Source: Flammeovirga sp. OC4
Lineage (GTDB): Bacteria; Bacteroidota; Bacteroidia; Cytophagales; Flammeovirgaceae
Reading direction: 5' to 3'
Length of the DNA stretch: 59,592 bases
Assembly: GCF_000812565.1 (NCBI RefSeq)
Contig: NZ_JTAM01000073.1
Coordinates: 1-59,592 of the forward strand
This document shows, one piece after another, positions 54,801 through 59,592 of this stretch (position 1 is the first letter of the stretch; each line of letters opens with the position of its first letter). The position numbers and the translations under genes are program-made. A model generated the notes under the pieces. It was not told where the DNA came from. It saw nothing but the letters and a program-made list of their open reading frames with translations, and ran no database searches.

Positions 54801-55161
54801 TGGTAAGGAGAATTGGGAGTTATTCTGGCAGTATTATAATACCTTTCAACCAATGTATGATAGCTTAATAGAAGAAAATAGAATTGATCAGAATGATTTC
54901 TCCAATGAAGATATTATTGAAGATTATTCTGAGGAGTATCTTGATTTAATCAAATTTTGTGATGATAATAACTTTGTTGTTATGGAGGAAGGTTATGAAA
55001 TAACAGATGATAATGGGATTGTGTTATGTGGAGCTGAAATAGTCATAAATTCACCAAGAAAAATAGCACTTTTACCTTTTGATGGGGATGAAGACAAGAT
55101 GAAAGAACTAGGTTATATTATAACCGAAACAGTTGAAGAGACTATTGAGAAATTAAACTAA
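48865..55161 (+). CDS. Giant DEAD/H helicase with DUF1998 and C-terminal nuclease-like domain (DruE/DrmAB-like)
   Basis: 2098 aa from the ATG at 48865; an earlier ATG (48784) would add a spurious hydrophobic segment overlapping the PLD gene. Motifs: Walker A TGTGSGKT (100-107), DELH (235-238), ATSTLEMGIDIGDL and QRVGRAGR (1055-1062). A Cys-rich zinc region is at about 485-600. The DUF1998 block has DTIPGGTGYL (D1600) and CNCQNNGKDGCYHC (from 1632). The end (about 1730-1880) has SKPDFQF (D1766), FTDGYQYH (D1796) and KDIQKRDAIL, a PD-(D/E)xK/Vsr-like pattern. Druantia DruE and DISARM DrmA+DrmB share these elements. Here they are one chain. It may unwind and degrade foreign DNA together with the PLD protein. 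Confidence 0.82.
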   Translation: MLVFHQAEEVKTSIIEYLKATFNFSDRKLKEAFLKIIEDKEDGLIKGPYISLRLPYRKEFDAEIPLDIKPTFPPFKHQYESFCRLTTEEENIPKPTVLTTGTGSGKTESFLFPLLDYCYKRRDQFGIKAIVMYPMNALATDQAQRFAEEIYNNPLTKGKIRVGLFIGTGGKKDNLPKEMSNIKVIEDRNTIITSPPDILLTNFKMLDFALMREDFSSIWKPNFEAPDLLKYIALDELHTYDGAQGSDVANLIRRLKLKLKLPKGQLCPVGTSATIGSGENSKQLLADYATKIFGETFTEECIVGEDRYSEDEFFGNKELKQGLPTASLKDTLLTSGETYETYILRQKKLWGIKPRVNPQKLGQELLKFQIVKDIAAICNKGIRTVDALITELDRRNLDFSSLPFYDNFAKFSPKEGVVLSILALIAEAKADKDFRFPLLAVQGQLWIRELSGIGRIVDGNSQFIWRENFKEEDENGRKLHPSVSFFCRDCGHSGWLMTKPDTKDAFNASPSVVNNKFFRKDKEVWLVGTEPCTEEYTYTDSRGYFLNVHTLKQERKKADDNIEIYAYQKLNNKEKFENRCPCCNAKDTIATIGTRVSTLSSISTAQILSSDLDKNKERDRKMLSFANGVQDAAHLAGFVEARNFRFTFRSALQKVINALDEQGEEINIVSLSDAFKQYWKRNADERTPIEAYFYKFFPSDKIGDFAVRDFKLNEEKFDYSFINEFDLRVDWEICSEFGYNATIGRTLEKTQSSATYFDIEKVTTAFQKMKPWLFENRMELLEEEHFILFTLGILHRMRQRGAVDHPFLQKFRTTKSDTFNLNWARDDRHFMNKNFGSSSRIPKLISPSKKFDVYDSPITRGNSANWFHTHFRKSISSRYAVFTDNVDAINDFYLKFFEVFTDLELFDSKEADGSIVNFAINPSEIKITNQVQNYVCDKCGHEIKLGEEYDPVFDNASCLKYRCTGHYVAQDEIQEGYYPKVYNRKRSPRIYSSEHTGLLERSKREKVEYSFKKRPFFNSINTLIATSTLEMGIDIGDLNVTMNSSVPPLPANFLQRVGRAGRKTGSALILNFAGRKAHDKYYYEEPMSMMAGEVCTPGCYLEAKDILKRHFLAYCIDTWVNKKGEEARIPHKMRVLKLNTLDVRSSVFFGRKLINFITNNENDLLNNFRSTYQTNVSGEEIINAFNSLEKYVIGGDSSYLSKQIELHFNNVREEINLLNNKKDGIFEDIKNRKLAKTDAEYEELSKEISNIRRTIKEINERSVIEYMTNVGLLPNYAFPETGVNLNANITFKQKSNEVKPIPPENIELVRPASSAIKELAPGNVFYTQGHKLKITGLNVLSWKEEAVDMRFCSKCDHIEETYKSKNEACPKCGDESFASVTNTHKFLRLERSRSINWEKDTRLDDSSDDRSNALFALTTHFKFKEESSRGAFALKKIPFGIELFEDVEITTVNSGLPMNLNDKGRSVKINEKEIPTCGFITCKKCGKSTPTTKHDSKPGNKEAIDYHYGWCSEKKKPYKGEADAIFEEVFLYRRMNTEAIKIMLPVQDFETLEQIALFKSGLLRGIQNYYGGNPSHLFLQDYQEYDQKVGRMGQFLVLFDTIPGGTGYLGKLFQTEVFSEVLREAYKAIKTCNCQNNGKDGCYHCVYTYSNQYEQDQLSRKNAETLFGRLMSSINDWDQLDEGLSKIKDSGQIEESEMEKRFISLIKEFALSEEQKKEGWNFHTKRENGFRYELTIKDDKKEFIWAIDPQVSLSHSEGVAISSKPDFQFRCIQFVEDGINKQEELINFPKINIFTDGYQYHASESNNIFHKDIQKRDAILKSPNYYQVYSFTWKDLDLFKENKTDQFFNDHINSLNKLPKSVRDKFTYSHGLVSKKNAVERFLYHLSHPEREVIKDEVTNVFLGFTPFEQHLIFTESTIMEYLQGRDRNDLKPESTSQPFLITNIDTGIDNVELRLSIGLPKKNTKSYVDIIDDKVIEVGKENWELFWQYYNTFQPMYDSLIEENRIDQNDFSNEDIIEDYSEEYLDLIKFCDDNNFVVMEEGYEITDDNGIVLCGAEIVINSPRKIALLPFDGDEDKMKELGYIITETVEETIEKLN

Positions 55162-55216
55162 AACTATCTGTAAGTCATAAATAATTTGTGAATTATAGAT
55201 CATAAGAACATAAGAA

Positions 55217-57307
55217 ATGAAATTATTTTTATACGATAAATTTTGGGATTCTTTTATTGAATTACCTAAACAAGTTCAAAAAGCAACAAAAACATTTATT
55301 GAAAAATTTAGAGCAAACCCAAAAGGGGAATCTCTTCATTTTGAACATATAAAAAATTTAAAAGATAAAAACCTTAGATCTGTAAGAGTTGATCAAACTT
55401 ATAGAGCGATCGTTCATCAACCTGATAGAGGTGATATCTTTCACTTGCTATGGGTCGATCATCATGACAAAGCCTATCGTTGGGCTGCAAACAAAATGTT
55501 TCAATGGAACGAGCATACCAATGCTTATCAAGTATATGAAACTAATGAGGTTCATGAGGTTGAATCCCCAAAAACTACTGATTATAACATAAAAGAAGAA
55601 GCTAATGTTAGTTATATGGAGTCCTATTCTCAAGATCAATTACTAAAAATTGGTGTTCCTGAGATATTAATTCCAAGTGTTCTTCAAATAAATGATCTCG
55701 ATGATTTAGAAAAGATGCAGTCACATCTACCTGAAGATGCTTTTGAAAATATATTTACTTTATTTGATGGTGGGAATATTGAGCTATTGATAGAACAGGT
55801 GCAAGAAGGAATGCAGACTATTGATGCTGATGAAGAAGATCATTCTGCTAATAACCAACGTTTCTTCATGCAAATCACCGCTGAAGATAACCTAGATGAG
55901 ATTCTTTCTAATGACTTTAAAAAGTGGAAAGTATTCTTACATCCATCCCAACGTAAACTTGTTACTTCTGATTATAAAGGACCAATCAAAGTAACTGGTG
56001 GAGCAGGGACAGGTAAGACTGTAGCAGCGTTGCACAGAGCAAAATTTCTTTTGAGTAAAGAAGTTCAATCAAAAATCTTATTTACAACTTATACTAAAAG
56101 CCTTACAAAACACTTAAAGAAAGATATAAAGACCCTCGGTATTCAACCTTCACAGCTAAGAATTGAGAATATTGACAGCGTTGCTTCAGATCTTGCAAGA
56201 AGTGAAGGAGTAATACCATTTGATGCTAAGATTATATACAATAATAGTGATGACTACAGAAAGCTTTGGGAGGAAGTATTAGAACAAAATTTGACTAAAT
56301 ATGATGCTGATTTTCTTGCTTCTGAATATTTAGATGTTGTCTTATGGAATAATGTAATAGATGAAAAAACATATTTTAGAACTCCCCGTACTGGTAGACA
56401 AAGTCGATTAAATAGAAAAGATCGAAAAGATGTTTGGGAAATCATTACAGCATACAAGAAATATTCGTCTTCTGAAGGCTATTTTCTTAAAGAGGAAGTA
56501 ATGAATAAACTAGCCAACTATTATTCTGAAATGGAAATAAAACCATTTGATCATATTTTGGCAGATGAGATTCAAGATTTTTCAAATGCAGAATTACGCT
56601 TTCTTAGAAGTATTGTAAAAGAGGTTGCGAATGACTTATTTTTAGTTGGAGACCCTCTTCAAAATATTTATGGGAAAGCACTGAATTTTTCAAAATGTGG
56701 AATCAACATCAGAGGGAATAGATCTAAAAGGTTGAAGGTCAATTATAGGACTACTGAAGAGATTCGAAGAATGGCTGTCGGTTGTATCAAAGGAATTTCT
56801 TTTGATAATTTTGAAGGAGAGGAAGAGGAGAAAAATGGATATGTTTCATTAATCAAAGGTACTAAACCAAGTTATAAAGTATTCAAAACACCAGAGGAAG
56901 AGCATAAGGATATAGTCCACCAAATTGTAGAGAATATTAAAAAGGAAGAACTAGATTATAAAGAAGTTTGTATTTCAGCTTATAAGAATGATGATCTTAA
57001 AGAACTAAGGAAAGCATTACACAAAGCAAGTATACCTTATTTTGAACTTGGTAATAATACTGGTGATAAAGAGGGTGTAAATGTTTCTACTTTTCATAAT
57101 ATGAAAGGACTAGAGTTTAAAGCAGTATTTATAACAAAAATTTCAAAAGAGACCTACCCATACAAACCATATAGTTTTAATGATTGGGAGCAAATTAAAC
57201 AGAAACAGTTTGTCGCAAATCAGAAATCTCTATTGTATGTGGCTATGACAAGGGCTATTGCCTATTTGAATATTAGTGGTGTAGGAGAAAGAATTGAAGA
57301 ACTGTAA
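55217..57307 (+). CDS. RelE-fold / UvrD-type helicase fusion
   Basis: The 696-aa protein has an N-terminal RelE/ParE/YafQ-fold module (about 1-95: LRSVRVDQTYRAIVHQ and LLWVDHHDKAYRWA) and a superfamily 1 helicase from about 245. Helicase motifs are Walker A GGAGTGKT (261-268), ADEIQDF (D450, E451), LVGDPLQNIYG, motif V VSTFHNMKGLEFK and motif VI YVAMTRA. Residues about 100-240 link the parts. The RelE part in such helicases may bind RNA or the ribosome, or act as a toxin; its catalytic residues cannot be judged. It begins 55 bp after the giant helicase and is the last gene in the island, likely the last gene of that operon. Confidence 0.8.
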   Translation: MKLFLYDKFWDSFIELPKQVQKATKTFIEKFRANPKGESLHFEHIKNLKDKNLRSVRVDQTYRAIVHQPDRGDIFHLLWVDHHDKAYRWAANKMFQWNEHTNAYQVYETNEVHEVESPKTTDYNIKEEANVSYMESYSQDQLLKIGVPEILIPSVLQINDLDDLEKMQSHLPEDAFENIFTLFDGGNIELLIEQVQEGMQTIDADEEDHSANNQRFFMQITAEDNLDEILSNDFKKWKVFLHPSQRKLVTSDYKGPIKVTGGAGTGKTVAALHRAKFLLSKEVQSKILFTTYTKSLTKHLKKDIKTLGIQPSQLRIENIDSVASDLARSEGVIPFDAKIIYNNSDDYRKLWEEVLEQNLTKYDADFLASEYLDVVLWNNVIDEKTYFRTPRTGRQSRLNRKDRKDVWEIITAYKKYSSSEGYFLKEEVMNKLANYYSEMEIKPFDHILADEIQDFSNAELRFLRSIVKEVANDLFLVGDPLQNIYGKALNFSKCGINIRGNRSKRLKVNYRTTEEIRRMAVGCIKGISFDNFEGEEEEKNGYVSLIKGTKPSYKVFKTPEEEHKDIVHQIVENIKKEELDYKEVCISAYKNDDLKELRKALHKASIPYFELGNNTGDKEGVNVSTFHNMKGLEFKAVFITKISKETYPYKPYSFNDWEQIKQKQFVANQKSLLYVAMTRAIAYLNISGVGERIEEL

Positions 57308-57732
57308 AGTTTGGATTGCCTATCATGGTATCTAATATAGATTGCGAGTGTAATACTATTGTACTTTACCAATAAATCAGAATAAGTTTATTGATTGTTC
57401 CCGTATAACATTGGTGAGACACCGGTAAAAATACACTTTTTACTGGTGTTGCCCTCGTATTGCTTCCGTTATGACACCGTTCTTACACCCGTAAAACAAG
57501 CTAAAATCGTAGGTTCTGCTTTCGTTTAAATTGTACTTTTCAATTGCAATCTCAATGGGTAATTTAAATTGTCCAGTCCTAACTTAGAAGATAAATAGAT
57601 GAGATCTGATGCTTTTGGGTTTGATCTTGCTTACAAGAAGGATTCAACCGATAAGAATAAGATGAGGTGAAGTATACTTTAAAATACAATTGAAGTATGA
57701 GATTGGAAAGGTAGTGAAGCTGGTCAAATAAA
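57308..57732. other. Intergenic region before attR, with one hairpin
   Basis: No gene is visible in these 425 bp. ACACCGGTAAAAA (57421-57433) pairs with TTTTTACTGGTGT (57439-57451), 13 bp with one G-T pair and a 5-nt loop. It may end the defence operon although no T run follows. A GTATAC box occurs at 57672-57677. Confidence 0.5.
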
Positions 57733-57754
57733 TGTTATCCCCAATGTTATCCCT
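57733..57754 (+). repeat. Paired TGTTATCCC direct repeats, candidate integrase arm sites (right)
   Basis: TGTTATCCCC (57733-57742) and TGTTATCCCT (57745-57754), the same pair as at 14158-14179, lie 7 bp inside the right attachment repeat. Confidence 0.65.
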
Positions 57755-57761
57755 CTTAAAC

Positions 57762-57797
57762 AAAAAAACCGCCCTTACATTACTGTAAACGCGGTTT
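57762..57797 (-). terminator. Intrinsic terminator of ssrA
   Basis: On the minus strand AAACCGC pairs with GCGGTTT around an inner TTACA/TGTAA stem and is followed by a T run (57762-57768). It lies 5 bp beyond the tmRNA 3' end. Confidence 0.85.
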
Positions 57798-57823
57798 TTA
57801 GTGGAGTCGGAGGGAGTCGAACC
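57762..57823. repeat. attR: ssrA 3' end and terminator
   Basis: Right member of the direct repeat pair with 13993-14054. The homology overlaps the last bases of ssrA and its terminator, so insertion leaves a complete tmRNA gene at this end. Confidence 0.92.
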
Positions 57824-58208
57824 CTCGTCCAGAGAAGGACTCCGTCAAGCCTTCTACATGCTTAGTTTCTCTTAAATTTTCGAGACAAGCCCAGCCGGAA
57901 ACAACCTAAACTTGTCCTTATCTGCTTAAAGCTTCATCTTCAACCCACAGCAGGTATCCGACTAGATCAATGATTACGGCACCGCCGATTCTTCGCCCAA
58001 AGATCAAGGCAAAGGACGATGTAGCTCGGGAACGCGATACGCATTCAACCATTTAAGCCCAGATGTCTACAACCCTAAGGGAGACTAGGCAGCCATAGCA
58101 AACGAATTGTTGCCAACTAGATTTTGGAATTATCTTTCAAGGCTCTCATCCCATGAGCCTGCATGCTTATACTTGCAAAATCTCAGCCTGTCAAAACCAG
58201 TCGACCCC
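57802..58208 (-). ncRNA. ssrA: Transfer-messenger RNA (tmRNA)
   Basis: tmRNA rescues stalled ribosomes and tags the incomplete protein for degradation. The 5' end GGGGTCGACTGGTTTTGACAG and 3' end GGGTTCGACTCCCTCCGACTCC form the acceptor stem (GGGGTCG/CGACTCC, with G-U pair) with discriminator A; the CCA is not encoded. The length is about 407 nt. The tag frame (58114 down to 58085) is GGC AAC AAT TCG TTT GCT ATG GCT GCC TAG, encoding GNNSFAMAA, with the usual hydrophobic end. The island inserted at its 3' end, and the gene stayed complete. The acceptor-stem pairing and ends are read from the sequence. Confidence 0.96.
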
Positions 58209-58241
58209 AAGTGAACTGGCCACTCTCATTTGAGCGGACTA

Positions 58242-58272
58242 CAAAATTAGCTATTTCAATGGATTTTGGAAA
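58242..58272 (-). promoter_or_regulatory. ssrA promoter
   Basis: On the minus strand TAATTTTG (58242-58249) matches the Bacteroidota -7 form TAnnTTTG exactly. TTTC, a 3-of-4 match to TTTG, lies 19 nt upstream (58269-58272). The mature tmRNA starts 34 nt downstream at 58208, so a short leader would be trimmed. Confidence 0.72.
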
Positions 58273-58673
58273 CTATTTTTAGTGAAAAATAGATAAAAAG
58301 TGCTATTAGTTTGAGGATTAGGAAGTTGTGTTGGGGGAGTGGTTTTGCTTATTGGTAAATTGAATATTTAGCTTTAGAATTACATTATGATTATTTATAA
58401 TGGTACTAGGACAGAAGAAATGGAACAATAATTACGTGCACCATGACTGAAGTCATGAGCTTATGGGAAGCTATTCCAATCTTTAACATTCATGATAAAC
58501 TTGATATGTCTCATGGATTTACAGTTTTTATATCTATTTAGATACGAATAAGCCAACTATTATAATCAAATGCTGAAAAATGAGGTAACTCCCCAAAAGC
58601 CCATAATTTCAATTATGGGTCTACAAAACACCCGTTTTCTTTTGTCTTATTACTTACCAATTTTTTAACTGAT
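58273..58673. repeat. Intergenic region with REP-like hairpins
   Basis: No gene is visible. Two palindromes occur: 58442-58457 (CATGACT-GA-AGTCATG) and 58600-58619 (CCCATAATT-TC-AATTATGGG). The linker after the first, GAGCTTATGGGA, resembles the linker of the paired units at 29-30 kb. The copies lie outside the island, so the family belongs to the host genome rather than to the island alone. Confidence 0.65.
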
Positions 58674-59405
58674 ATGAACAAGCAAACTTATTTATTATTA
58701 GCCTCTTTGATGATGTTAGTAATGTTCTCTTTCAAAATTCAGGCACAACAAAAAGTAGGGTTGCTTTTTGATGCTGGAGGCCAGCCTATACATGGTTACA
58801 TCGATCCTATCTCTTATTCCCCGACGGTAAGTATTTCAAAGGACCTTGGTAATTATATGCCTTCTATTCTTTATTATAAGGATGGTAGAAGTGAAAAACG
58901 ATTAATAAAGTTTGAAGATGCCAAACTTGTTGTGAAAAATGAAACAGGAAAAGAAGACGTATTGTCTGAAGATACTTTTCAGGAGCAAAAGTAGGATTGG
59001 ATTCCTTTTTTGTAGTTCAAAATTTTTAATAAGTATATAGATGATTCATTCTTTAGTGATAAACCTATTTTAAGACCAATTTTGGTGAAAGTGTGGACAG
59101 ATAAAATGGGGATTATTAGAGAATATAAAATCCTGAACAAGACGAATACTGATTTTGATAAAAAGGTGGATAGTTTTGTAAAAGAGCAACTATTGAATGG
59201 AGGAAAGAAAGGTAAACTGAAAATGTCTTATGCTGATTCAAAGCCGATGAAGAAGCCAACCACTTTTGTATTGCCTTTTAATTTAAATATTAATGGTCAA
59301 TATTGGTTCTTCTCCAATCAAAATGATCTAATGCGTCATCAAATGTGGATGCATCAGCATAATATGCAAATGATGCATTTAAATTCAATACACCCTCCTC
59401 GCTAA
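58674..59405 (+). pseudogene. Exported protein gene broken by two frameshifts
   Basis: The first piece (58674-58994) has a signal peptide (MNKQTYLLLASLMMLVMFSF then KIQAQ) and a 106-aa product. After one apparent -1 shift near 58982 the frame continues as AKVGLDSFFVVQNF, and after a +1 shift at the T5 run (59023-59027) it continues as NKYIDDSFFSDKPI and then LVKVWTDKMGIIREYKILNK to 59405. The joined reading is one plausible exported protein of about 240 aa. The middle resembles a TonB-C-like strand pattern, weakly. Both shifts are at short repeats, so they may be real decay or sequencing errors. No function is assigned. Confidence 0.65.
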
Positions 59406-59592
59406 ATTTATTTCCATAAAATAGGGTAGGTTGATAGAAACCTTGTTTTAAGATTTTTGGTAAGGTGAAATGTAAAAAAGTCGACCCAAGATGGATTGGC
59501 TTAGGTTAGCTTGAATACATTGTAAACCAAGTTTTCGTTATTTATTATAGTGTTTAGAAATCTGGAGATTTCTGATGATCAGTAGGACACGA

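Overview
The window is AT-rich DNA from a member of the Bacteroidota, probably a Cytophagales-type marine bacterium (the lineage is inference). Supporting signs are the HU-like/DUF4469-type DNA-binding protein at the left, promoters of the Bacteroidota form TTTG-N19-TAnnTTTG (exact at 16659-16689, near-exact upstream of ssrA), the scarcity of purine-rich ribosome binding sites, and a tmRNA whose tag reads GNNSFAMAA.

Layout. (1) 1-1948: REP-like hairpins, five 46-bp tandem repeats, and an HU-like gene on the minus strand. (2) 1949-13534: a type I restriction-modification locus (hsdM, hsdS, hsdR, then a YgjP-like metallopeptidase). Its hsdS-hsdR interval carries a small zinc-finger gene, an XRE/ImmA/PIN cassette, a decayed second hsdR start, a Septu-like ATPase plus HNH pair and a DUF2971 gene. 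A minus-strand GNAT gene follows. (3) About 14.03-57.80 kb: an integrated island of about 43.8 kb, bounded by direct repeats of the 3' end and terminator of ssrA. The intact ssrA lies at the right border and a tyrosine integrase at the left. Its left third is the mobile-element core: integrase, an XRE repressor with a perfect 26-bp operator over a divergent promoter, an excisionase-like gene, DUF3987 and toprim-like replication genes, a membrane protein and HTH genes. A phosphoesterase, a degenerate kinase, an LprI-like lipid-exported or periplasmic protein and an unknown protein follow. (4) 26.5-57.3 kb: the island's defence cargo. It comprises an SNF2-type helicase, a 1668-aa adenine methyltransferase, a probable toxin-antitoxin-SecB chaperone (TAC) trio, a second and larger ATPase plus HNH pair, a sacsin-like GHKL ATPase with a C-terminal DUF3883 nuclease-like domain, an unknown protein, a two-HKD phospholipase-D-type nuclease, a giant DUF1998 helicase with a C-terminal nuclease-like domain, and a RelE-fold/UvrD fusion. 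(5) 57.8-59.6 kb: ssrA, more REP-like hairpins, and an exported-protein gene broken by two frameshifts.

How it may work together (inference). SNF2 helicase, PglX/DrmMI-type methylase, PLD nuclease and a DEAD-box/DUF1998 helicase are the parts list of DISARM. Here drmA- and drmB-like regions appear fused (DruE-like size) and the two halves are separated by TAC, Septu-like and GHKL genes. The cluster is therefore either a rearranged DISARM-like system with inserted modules or several stacked defence systems. A REP-type transposase gene with paired palindromes lies between the helicase and methylase, and four of the same palindromes lie in frame inside the methylase gene, where they encode AHDFN-type peptides.
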